Shown here: positions 7,879 through 14,484 of the stretch, one piece after another
Position numbering within the stretch: the first letter of the stretch is position 1
Layout of the letters: every line of letters starts with the position of its first letter
Source of the DNA: Prevotella sp.
GTDB lineage: Bacteria > Bacteroidota > Bacteroidia > Bacteroidales > Bacteroidaceae
Direction of reading: 5' to 3'
Length of the DNA: 16,458 nucleotides
Assembly (NCBI GenBank): GCA_016291915.1
Contig: JAEEZP010000282.1
Location: 1 to 16,458, forward strand
Translations under genes and position numbers: made by a program
The notes under the pieces: generated by a model
Databases searched by the model: none
The model's input: only the letters and a program-made list of their open reading frames with translations
Told to the model about the DNA's origin: nothing

Positions 7879-9360
7879 ATGAATAGAATATATCAATATA
7901 TCACCATTTTGTCGGCTGTCCTGCTCCTTAACTCATGCAGTGATTGGCTGGATGTGCAGCCAAGTACCGACAAAGATCGCGCCGACCTCATCGAGACGGC
8001 AGACGGCTATAAGAAGATGCTCTACGGAACGTATATCAATCTTGCGAACACCTCGCTCTATGGAGCTAATCTGACATTTGGTTTCGTGTCCTCACTCGGT
8101 CGCGACTATGTCAAGAACCTCAGCGACGTAGGTTCGGGCTGGAGTGCGGTTCACTGGAGCTATAGCGATACCAGCATCCGTGGGACTTACATCGACCCCG
8201 TCTGGTCGAAAATGTACAACAACATTGCCAACGTCAACAGCATTCTCTCGGATATCAGTGAGCATAAGTCACAATTCCGCAGCAGCGAGTACGGACTCAT
8301 TGCCGGTGAAGCCTATGCCGAACGTGCCATGATGCACTTCGACCTGCTGCGACTCTTCGCACCGAACTATGTCGGCAACGAGAATGTCATTGCCATACCA
8401 TACGTCACCAGCTATGAAGCAGTACGCAATGAGCACTTGAAAGCCAGCGAGGTAATGCAACATGTCATTTCTGACCTTGACATGGCCGAACAACTGATGG
8501 AGGAAGCCGGTGACCCGATCATCCACCAAAAGCAGACAATTACCTTCAACGGTCAAGGTGATTTCCTGGCCAATCGGCAGTATCATCTGAACTATTGGGC
8601 AGCTATAGCCCTGAAAGCTCGTGCTTATCTCTATATGGGTGACACGACGAATGCGCTAAAGTATGCACAGAAGGTTATTGACGAGGCTCCTTTTACCTGG
8701 ACACCAGAAACAGAGATCGCTGCCGGAGACAAGGTAATGCAGAGCGAGCTTATCGCCGCTTTAGAGGTTTCTACGCTTCCCGACCTGTATGACAGCTATT
8801 ACACCAGCCAGCTCTTCATCATGTCTGAGGAAGGCTATTGGGGCGCTGCCGACCAGGTTCACACGCTGAAAATCTTTGAAGATGCCAATGACTACCGTTA
8901 CCTATACACCTTCAAGAAAGACGGTCGTGGCAACGACTTTGCCCTGTCATCGAAGTATCAGCAGGAGACCGGTACGAGCAAGACAATGAAGAAACAGACA
9001 GTGCCACTCATTCGCCTGGGTGAGATGTATCTCATCGCTGCGGAGTGCCAGGCCGAGAGTAATCCTGCCAAAGCCATTGACCTGTTGCGTAAACTGAAGA
9101 AAGCTCGCGGCTATTTCACAAATGATGCCGGTGTCGCCGATGGTTCCGATGCATCCACCATTAAGGCCATTGTCAAGAATGAAATGCGTAAGGAGACGTA
9201 TGCTGAAGGACAGTTCTGGTTCTTCCTGAAACGCACGGGATTGACCGTGCCCGACTTTGGCTGGCAAGGCTCACTTACCCTCACTCCGGAACAGTTTATG
9301 TTCCCTATGCCCGAATCAGAGAAGGAATACGGCTATATCCCCGATGCGAACGAGGAATAG
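7879..9360 (+). CDS. SusD/RagB-family surface lipoprotein
   Basis: This 493-residue lipoprotein is expected to form the substrate-capturing lid over the SusC channel. The N-terminal signal ends in a lipobox, LLNSC, with the lipidated cysteine at residue 20, followed by SDWLDVQPSTD, a typical SusD start. Residues around GEAYAERAMMHFDLLRLFAPNY form the conserved TPR-like helix of the family. Later, YWAAIALKARAYLYMGDTTNALKYAQ and LIRLGEMYLIAAECQAES give two more helices of the RagB/SusD fold. The C-terminus (PEQFMFPMPESEKEY) is the usual closing segment, so the gene is complete. It pairs with the SusC gene directly upstream. No carbohydrate-binding residues can be assigned from sequence alone. 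Confidence 0.95.
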   Translation: MNRIYQYITILSAVLLLNSCSDWLDVQPSTDKDRADLIETADGYKKMLYGTYINLANTSLYGANLTFGFVSSLGRDYVKNLSDVGSGWSAVHWSYSDTSIRGTYIDPVWSKMYNNIANVNSILSDISEHKSQFRSSEYGLIAGEAYAERAMMHFDLLRLFAPNYVGNENVIAIPYVTSYEAVRNEHLKASEVMQHVISDLDMAEQLMEEAGDPIIHQKQTITFNGQGDFLANRQYHLNYWAAIALKARAYLYMGDTTNALKYAQKVIDEAPFTWTPETEIAAGDKVMQSELIAALEVSTLPDLYDSYYTSQLFIMSEEGYWGAADQVHTLKIFEDANDYRYLYTFKKDGRGNDFALSSKYQQETGTSKTMKKQTVPLIRLGEMYLIAAECQAESNPAKAIDLLRKLKKARGYFTNDAGVADGSDASTIKAIVKNEMRKETYAEGQFWFFLKRTGLTVPDFGWQGSLTLTPEQFMFPMPESEKEYGYIPDANEE

Positions 9361-9405
9361 GACTATGTTTTTCAGAAAACCATTTAATGAAAAAGTGAAA
9401 GAAAC

Positions 9406-10158
9406 ATGAAGAAGATATATTTGTTCCTGATAGCGGCTATATTTGTCGTAGCCGCCTGTTCGACCGATGAGGTGGAGACTTTCGATGATCATAACTACCT
9501 GTCGTTCCAAAAGAGTGAACTTACATACACATTCGCCTTCGAGGGTAAGGACATCACCAGCAAGGAATTCGATCTGCCTGTTACCTATGCGGGACGTTTC
9601 TTCGACAAGGATGTGCAGTTTAGCATCATTGCTGTTGATGAGAAGAGTACTGCCAGGTCAGGAGCTGATTACGAAATGGTTGACGCCTCAAAGCAAATCA
9701 TAAAGGCTGGAACCAATGAAGGAAACGGTAAGATTCGTCTGTTGCGCACACCCGCTCTTCAAGAAGAAAACCTGACTCTGGTACTGGCCATTACGGCAAA
9801 TGACAATTTCCTTCCAGGTGTGGTGGATACACTCACGGTGACCATCAGCGACAGAATAGTGCAACCCGACTGGTGGGACTATAACTATCAGCGCTATTAC
9901 CTGGGCACATATACTAAATCCAAGTTGCTCTTATGGCTCGAGTTCATGGGAGTCAGCGATGGAAGCAATCCTCTCGATACCGATGAGTACCGCGAATATG
10001 TATGGTACACCGGTTATACCGCACCGTCTATCGTTTACTACGACTATGCCGTGCGCCCGAAAGTGGCAGAGTTCCGTCGCTGGCTCATTAACAAGAAAAG
10101 CAATCCCATTGATGAGACATTAGGCGTACCTGTGGCTGATACACTTGGTGAATTCTAA
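9406..10158 (+). CDS. DUF4843-type lipoprotein of the SusCD locus
   Basis: The product is 250 residues with a short signal peptide and a lipobox ending at Cys18 (FVVAACSTDE), so it should be lipid-anchored, probably on the outer membrane. The body matches my recollection of DUF4843 proteins: an early YLSFQKSELTYTFAF strand, a beta-rich middle that resembles an immunoglobulin or Calx-beta type fold (LTLVLAITANDNFLPG followed by a DTLTVTISD strand), and a C-terminal part rich in Trp and Tyr (QPDWWDYNYQRYYLG). Such proteins are usually found beside SusCD pairs. The accessory lipoproteins in the Bacteroides thetaiotaomicron BT2261-BT2264 complex may be related, but I cannot verify this. The gene lies 45 bases after susD. 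Its exact role is unknown. Confidence 0.8.
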   Translation: MKKIYLFLIAAIFVVAACSTDEVETFDDHNYLSFQKSELTYTFAFEGKDITSKEFDLPVTYAGRFFDKDVQFSIIAVDEKSTARSGADYEMVDASKQIIKAGTNEGNGKIRLLRTPALQEENLTLVLAITANDNFLPGVVDTLTVTISDRIVQPDWWDYNYQRYYLGTYTKSKLLLWLEFMGVSDGSNPLDTDEYREYVWYTGYTAPSIVYYDYAVRPKVAEFRRWLINKKSNPIDETLGVPVADTLGEF

Positions 10159-10178
10159 TCATCACAACGCAAAGGATT

Positions 10179-11630
10179 ATGAACATGAAAAAGATTATTC
10201 TATACATGGCGGCTTTTGCGCCGTTGGCTTTAGCCTCCTGTCTGAGCGACGAAGGCAACTATGAATATACGGACCTGCCGGAAGTGAACATCAGCGGGTT
10301 AAATGACAACATTCGCTGTGTGTTGTTGGAGCAACAGAATATTACGCCGACCATCTCCACTTCAATACCTGAAGGTCAGCTGGAATATGTTTGGCGCATT
10401 GGCGCTGATACGTTGGCGCATCAGAAAACACTTGATTATACTTTCAAGAAAGTGCCTGGTAGCAATGATCCTCTTACATTCGAAGTCATTGACAAGCAGA
10501 CAAAGGTACGTTACTCGAAGAATATCGGACTCACTGTGGTGTCACCTTTTACTACGGGTTATGCCATCCTGACTGATGCCGGTAAACTGGCTTTCCAGTC
10601 TTTTGAGACAGGAGAGAAACTGTATCAAGATGCCTACAAGGACGCAAATGATGATAATTTGACAGGTACTCCCCGATTGATAAAGCTTATCAGCTATAAC
10701 GATGCTACGAACAATTATGTGCGTTCTACACGTCTGTGCGTCATTATGCAAGGCGGCAAGTCGCCAGAACTGGATGGCATGTCTTTGGCCCGTACGAATT
10801 TCTACGACGATGAGTTCCACGGAGAGGTTCCGCAGATTGTTTACAACTCTGCCCAGTACTTCGGTGGCGACTATGCCTTCAACATCATCAGTGCCGATGG
10901 TAAGGTGTACATCAAGTTCTGCAGCAGCACAGGTACCCCAGATGACGGTTACTTTGAGTATCCTCTGGAGACGTTTGACAACGGCTGCAAGGTGGCCCCC
11001 AGTCTCGCGCGTCTCGGTGCCTCCAGCTATGATGTTTACTACACAAGTTTGGACGAGCAGAATCACAAATTCGTGCTTTGGACGGGCAATAGAACTTCAT
11101 CGGTTATCTCTCCTATGGGTAACGTGAGTGTTCCTGGAAAGCTTTTATGGATTGGCAACAAGCCGTACCAGACCAATGCTTATGCAGTAGTTCAAAACGA
11201 AGGAAAGTATTATCTCTACGAGGTCAAGTATGAATACAGCTATGTTACCTATACGATGGAAGGTACTGTAACCAGCTATGGAGAACTGCCAGCCGGTACT
11301 GTCAACGATCAGAGTTGTTTCTCTGCCAGTCAGGACACGCCCTACCTATTTGTCGGTACAGGTACCCAGTTGAAGGCCGTCAATCTGGCTAACTTGAATG
11401 ATCTGTCAAATGCCGTCATCGATGTTCAAACATTCGACGGCGACATTACTGACATGCACATCGACTACGATGTCAATGTACTGCCGAAAACAGAGTTCAG
11501 CATTGCCGTGAGCAGGAGCTCAGGTTCTTCTGTCTATCAGATAGATCCAACCATTGTGAACCATGGTGCCATTATTAAGAAATATGACGGCATACAGGGG
11601 CGTATCGTAAGCTTCTGTCGTAAGTTCTGA
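10179..11630 (+). CDS. PKD-like family lipoprotein of the SusCD locus
   Basis: The 483-residue product has a signal peptide and a lipobox ending at Cys21 (PLALASCLSDEG). After the typical GNYEYTDLPEV stretch comes a PKD-like beta-sandwich region (about 35-125), including EYVWRIGADT and LTFEVIDKQTKVRYSKNIGL. The rest (about 130-483) is beta-rich, with short repeated aromatic and glycine motifs such as YDVYYTSLDEQNHKFVLWTG and LFVGTGTQLKAVNL. That could be a propeller-like domain, though I cannot confirm the fold. This family typically follows a DUF4843 gene in SusCD loci, as here (20-base gap). It probably sits on the cell surface with SusD and takes part in ligand capture. An in-frame second ATG (10185) is also possible. 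Confidence 0.8.
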   Translation: MNMKKIILYMAAFAPLALASCLSDEGNYEYTDLPEVNISGLNDNIRCVLLEQQNITPTISTSIPEGQLEYVWRIGADTLAHQKTLDYTFKKVPGSNDPLTFEVIDKQTKVRYSKNIGLTVVSPFTTGYAILTDAGKLAFQSFETGEKLYQDAYKDANDDNLTGTPRLIKLISYNDATNNYVRSTRLCVIMQGGKSPELDGMSLARTNFYDDEFHGEVPQIVYNSAQYFGGDYAFNIISADGKVYIKFCSSTGTPDDGYFEYPLETFDNGCKVAPSLARLGASSYDVYYTSLDEQNHKFVLWTGNRTSSVISPMGNVSVPGKLLWIGNKPYQTNAYAVVQNEGKYYLYEVKYEYSYVTYTMEGTVTSYGELPAGTVNDQSCFSASQDTPYLFVGTGTQLKAVNLANLNDLSNAVIDVQTFDGDITDMHIDYDVNVLPKTEFSIAVSRSSGSSVYQIDPTIVNHGAIIKKYDGIQGRIVSFCRKF

Positions 11631-11637
11631 GACCGGT

Positions 11638-12696
11638 ATGAAGAAGATAGTTCTCATGATAGCTCTTCTAGCATCCCTTATGGTGCCTGTATCAGCCCAG
11701 TATAAGATTACGGGGGATGTGACGGGTATTGATGAGGGGTCGCTGCTCTATCTGACACTGGTTGGCAGGGAGCATGTGAATATTGACAGTACGAGGATTC
11801 ATAATGGAAATTTCGAATTTACAGGAGATCATGTAGTAAAGCCACACTGGGCCCTTATCAAAATAAAGGGGTCCTTTGTGGCAACCTGTGACTTCTATCT
11901 GGAGGATGGACATATTTTCATCGCCGGGTCTCGCTACAATGCCAAGGCAACGGGAACACCTGCCAATGCGGCGTATGGAGAATACAACCGTGACATCACC
12001 TCGATGGGCAATGACCTGTACGCACTCAATCTGAATGCTGTCAATGAGAAAGATGCCCAGCGTCGTGACAGTCTGAAACAAGAACTGAAACGTATGGAGC
12101 AACTGCAAAAAGAGAGAGAGGTGGCTTTCATCCGTCGTTATCCCGATTCTCCGATATCCCTCCGTATAGCGCAATATCTGCCTAACAAGATGTCATCTTC
12201 TGAGACCTTGGACATGCTTCGACTACTCTCACCAGAGCAGCAGCAGACGGAGGAGATACAGCAATTGAGGAAGCGGGCGGAGCAGCTGGCATCTGCCGAG
12301 CGTGGTGCGGTAGCACCGGATTTCACCTTATCCACCGATAGGGGAGAGTTGTTGTCGCTCACTGATTTCACAGGTCAGTATGTGTTGATCGATTTCTGGG
12401 CTTCGTGGTGCGCGCCGTGTCGTGCCAGTTTCCCTGCCATTGCGAGTCTTTATGAGCGGTATAGGGGAAAGTTGACAATCATCGGTGTCTCTCTCGACCG
12501 CAGTGAGACAGCATGGCGGAAAGCTTTGGGTGAGGAGAAATGTACCTGGGCACAGACATGGGACGAGAAGGGTGAAGTAGCCAAGACCTATGCTGTCAGT
12601 GCTATTCCTTTGTTAGTATTGGTTGATCCGGGTGGAATTATTGTCGGTCGTTATAACAAAGCTGATCTAACAGACGAGTTAAAACAGTTGTTTTGA
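11638..12696 (+). CDS. Periplasmic DUF4369-thioredoxin (TlpA-like) oxidoreductase, last gene of the SusC operon
   Basis: The product is 352 residues. A Sec signal peptide (about 1-20, cut after VPVSA) has no lipobox cysteine, so the mature protein should be soluble in the periplasm. Residues 21-110 form a DUF4369-type beta domain (YKITGDVTGIDEGSLLYLTL), followed by a charged helical linker (about 115-220). A TlpA/AhpC-TSA thioredoxin domain runs from about 224 to the end, with the redox motif WCAPC at 257-261 and the cis-proline at Pro324 (SAIPLLVLVD). It could reduce or rearrange disulfides in the periplasm. The gene starts seven bases after the PKD-like gene, so it belongs to the same operon. 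A paralogous domain architecture is encoded on the opposite strand immediately downstream. Confidence 0.92.
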   Translation: MKKIVLMIALLASLMVPVSAQYKITGDVTGIDEGSLLYLTLVGREHVNIDSTRIHNGNFEFTGDHVVKPHWALIKIKGSFVATCDFYLEDGHIFIAGSRYNAKATGTPANAAYGEYNRDITSMGNDLYALNLNAVNEKDAQRRDSLKQELKRMEQLQKEREVAFIRRYPDSPISLRIAQYLPNKMSSSETLDMLRLLSPEQQQTEEIQQLRKRAEQLASAERGAVAPDFTLSTDRGELLSLTDFTGQYVLIDFWASWCAPCRASFPAIASLYERYRGKLTIIGVSLDRSETAWRKALGEEKCTWAQTWDEKGEVAKTYAVSAIPLLVLVDPGGIIVGRYNKADLTDELKQLF

Positions 12697-12730
12697 ATAG
12701 TATCAATAAGGTAACACTATAAGAGTTACT

Positions 12731-12792
12731 CACAGAAAGGATCGGTTCAGGGTAGATCGTTAGGGTCTTATTCTCAGAGCCGATCCTTTGTG
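12731..12792. terminator. Inverted repeat between convergent thioredoxin genes, likely two-way terminator
   Basis: AAAGGATCGG (12736-12745) and CCGATCCTTT (12780-12789) are perfect 10-bp arms. A further CAC/GTG pair (12731-12733 with 12790-12792) extends the stem past a two-base bulge. The 34-base loop can form a small inner hairpin. Stem ends that read AAA on one strand and TTT on the other suit termination from both sides, and the site lies between two stop codons. The loop is long and the T-tract short, so this is moderately sure. Confidence 0.6.
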
Positions 12793-12802
12793 ATATGGGC
12801 CT

Positions 12803-13891
12803 TTACTCCCCGAAGATGGATTGTAGTTTTTTCAGCAGTCCCTTGCCACGGAGTGCACGGCCGATGATCTTCCCCTGTGGATCGATGAGGATATTGTCGG
12901 GGATGGCATCGATCTTGTAAAGGGGTGCTGCGGCACACTGCCAGCCCTTCAGGTCGGAGATCTGCAGCCACGGCATGCTGAGATCCTGAATGGCTTTTAC
13001 CCAAGCATCTTTCTTCTGGTCGAAAGAGACACCGATGACCTCAAGTCCCTTGGCGTGGAATTTATTGTATGCCTCGAGCACATTGGGCATCTCTGCACGG
13101 CAGGGCCCGCACCAGGAGGCCCAGAAGTCAACGAGCACCCACTTACCCGCACCGACAGACTCACTGAGCTTGTGCATCTTACCGTCGGGGTCGGCCATCT
13201 CCAAGTCGGTGAACGGCTGTCCGACGAAGGCTGTCTTCTCATTGTCCTGTGGCTGGGTCACCTTGGCGACTTCGTCTCTTGCCTTCTTGAGATAGGGATG
13301 GTTGGCGAACACCACCTGCTCCTTCACCAGCTCATCGTATGCCTCGACGCCATTGTCAAAGAAATACAACTCTGCAAATGCCAGGGGGATCAGTGTATGA
13401 CGCTCTGTCTGGAATAGCTTGTTGGCTTGGGCTGTCTGTTCGTCCAAGACCTTGTTGATCTCGTCCATGAGTTCTTTCTCATGTGCCATAATCTCGTCTC
13501 GCGTCATGGAGGAAACCTTCTCGGAGAAAAGCCTGTTGGGGGTCTCTGCTTCAACATCGTACTTCGAGAGACGCTCATTCAGCGGTGAGCCCTTCAGCGT
13601 ACTGTCGTTGACATTGACGACAATGGGTTTACCGTCGTTGAAGAATACCGTTGTCCATTTCTTATTCTCAGCCTTGATGCCCATGAAAGCATCTTTATCG
13701 GCTTTGCCCTTGAAAGAGAACTTACTTTTGACCACCACGGCACTGTCGATGTTTCGGTCGGTCAGTTTATCCACCAGATAGATTTTCTTACCGTTGTCAG
13801 CATAGGTTCCTTTGACGGAATATTTCACCTGCTGGGCCATGATAGGCATGGCAAACATTGCGAGGAGTGTTAACAAGAATGTTTTCTTCAT
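12803..13891 (-). CDS. Periplasmic DUF4369-thioredoxin (TlpA-like) oxidoreductase
   Basis: The product is 362 residues from the ATG at 13891; an in-frame ATG further upstream (13960) would add an unlikely leader in front of a clean signal peptide (MKKTFLLTLLAMFAMPIMA, cut near residue 19). The mature protein has a DUF4369-type N-terminal domain (about 22-105, VKYSVKGTYADNGKKIYLVD), a helical middle (about 106-215) and a thioredoxin domain (about 222-362). The redox motif is WCGPC at 260-264 and the cis-proline is Pro331 (DAIPDNILID). It is a paralogue in architecture of the + strand gene ending at 12696, but the active-site dipeptide differs (GP here, AP there). Its own promoter box at 13917-13924 suggests that it is not part of the SusC operon. 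Confidence 0.93.
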   Translation of the reverse strand: MKKTFLLTLLAMFAMPIMAQQVKYSVKGTYADNGKKIYLVDKLTDRNIDSAVVVKSKFSFKGKADKDAFMGIKAENKKWTTVFFNDGKPIVVNVNDSTLKGSPLNERLSKYDVEAETPNRLFSEKVSSMTRDEIMAHEKELMDEINKVLDEQTAQANKLFQTERHTLIPLAFAELYFFDNGVEAYDELVKEQVVFANHPYLKKARDEVAKVTQPQDNEKTAFVGQPFTDLEMADPDGKMHKLSESVGAGKWVLVDFWASWCGPCRAEMPNVLEAYNKFHAKGLEVIGVSFDQKKDAWVKAIQDLSMPWLQISDLKGWQCAAAPLYKIDAIPDNILIDPQGKIIGRALRGKGLLKKLQSIFGE

Positions 13892-13916
13892 ATCATTAAT
13901 TGTTGTTTTTTCTCGG

Positions 13917-13924
13917 CAAAGATA
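13917..13924 (-). promoter_or_regulatory. Bacteroidota -7 box upstream of the - strand thioredoxin gene
   Basis: On the - strand the sequence reads TATCTTTG, an exact match to TAnnTTTG, 25 bases before the ATG at 13891. No TTTG element lies at the expected upstream distance, where an A/T tract occurs instead. It also supports the start at 13891, because the longer frame would begin upstream of the promoter box. Confidence 0.5.
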
Positions 13925-13957
13925 GTAAAAAAAAATGATAGTTGTGTTCTGAAAGTA

Positions 13958-13990
13958 CAAAAAAATAACGCTGCTCCTGAGGAACAGCGT
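13958..13990 (-). terminator. Intrinsic terminator of rpsO
   Basis: Bases 13968-13990 form a hairpin with a six-pair outer stem (ACGCTG/CAGCGT), one mismatch and a four-pair inner stem. On the - strand it is followed by a T-rich tract (13967 down to 13959, seven consecutive T). It begins 22 bases after the rpsO stop codon, the expected place for rho-independent termination. Confidence 0.88.
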
Positions 13991-14012
13991 CTGTTAAACC
14001 ACTTGTCGCAAA

Positions 14013-14282
14013 TTAGCGGCGCAAGCCAAGGTTCTTAACGATTGCACGGTAGCGCTCGATGTCACGGTCCTTCAGATAGTTGAGGAGTGAACGACGCTTA
14101 CCTACCATCATGGTAAGAGAACGTGCTGTACGGTTGTCCTTGTGATTCTTCTTAAGGTGCTCGGTAAGATGAGCAATACGATAAGTGAATAATGCGATCT
14201 GGCTCTCTGCAGAACCGGTGTCGGTACTTGAAGCACCGTACTTCTCGAAGATCTCAGCCTTCTTTGCTTTGTCTAAATACAT
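14013..14282 (-). CDS. rpsO: 30S ribosomal protein S15
   Basis: The product is 89 residues, the normal length of bacterial S15, a primary 16S rRNA-binding protein of the small subunit platform. It has the S15 signature throughout: GASSTDTGSAESQIALFTYRI near the N-terminus, HLTEHLKKNHKDNRTARSL in the middle, and LLNYLKDRDIERYRAIVKNL near the C-terminus. The gene stands alone: it has its own promoter (14392-14422), a leader of about 100 bases and a hairpin terminator. S15 regulates its own mRNA through leader structures in several bacterial groups. The leader here contains a hairpin (14366-14386) that could be tested for this, but nothing shows such control directly. Confidence 0.98.
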   Translation of the reverse strand: MYLDKAKKAEIFEKYGASSTDTGSAESQIALFTYRIAHLTEHLKKNHKDNRTARSLTMMVGKRRSLLNYLKDRDIERYRAIVKNLGLRR

Positions 14283-14365
14283 TTGTAATAATGATTAATG
14301 GTTGTTTGCACATTACATCTTTCAGAAGCTACCTGCCTTAATCACAACAGTTTACATCATCAGAT

Positions 14366-14386
14366 GCATCGGATTTTCCGAAATGC
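14366..14386 (-). promoter_or_regulatory. Hairpin at the predicted 5' end of the rpsO leader
   Basis: On the - strand TCGGA-AAA-TCCGA forms a perfect five-pair stem, extended by GCA/TGC past a two-base bulge. It falls right after the rpsO -7 box, so it would sit at or very near the 5' end of the mRNA. It may protect the transcript or take part in control by S15; that function is inferred. Confidence 0.45.
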
Positions 14387-14391
14387 GGATG

Positions 14392-14422
14392 CAAAGGTAG
14401 ATATTTTTCTTGAAACACCAAA
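14392..14422 (-). promoter_or_regulatory. rpsO promoter, complete Bacteroidota type
   Basis: On the - strand TTTG (14422-14419) is followed after 19 bases by TACCTTTG (14399-14392). Both elements and the spacing agree with the Bacteroidota housekeeping promoter. Transcription should begin a few bases downstream, giving an rpsO leader of about 100 bases. Confidence 0.8.
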
Positions 14423-14427
14423 ATATA

Positions 14428-14459
14428 TTTGGTATTTTAATACATTTTTTGTACCTTCG
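14428..14459 (+). promoter_or_regulatory. typA promoter, Bacteroidota type
   Basis: TTTG (14428-14431) is followed after 20 bases by TACCTTCG (14452-14459), one base off the TAnnTTTG consensus. It leaves a short leader of about 20 bases before the typA ATG. Its -33 element lies only five bases from the -33 element of the oppositely directed rpsO promoter. Confidence 0.7.
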
Positions 14460-14484
14460 CACCCAATTTTAAGGTATATGAGAT

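Noticed and set aside
9387..9398. Mini-frame ATG AAA AAG TGA just before the DUF4843 gene, as a leader peptide
   Set aside because: Three codons without any attenuator-like structure around them; it looks like chance or a remnant of a start region.
10542..11066. 174-residue open frame on the - strand inside the PKD-like lipoprotein gene
   Set aside because: It lies wholly within a complete lipoprotein gene of a tight operon and shows no known domain.
13892..13960. 23-codon N-terminal extension of the - strand thioredoxin gene
   Set aside because: It would place a polar, unlikely leader ahead of a clean signal peptide and would start upstream of the TATCTTTG promoter box.
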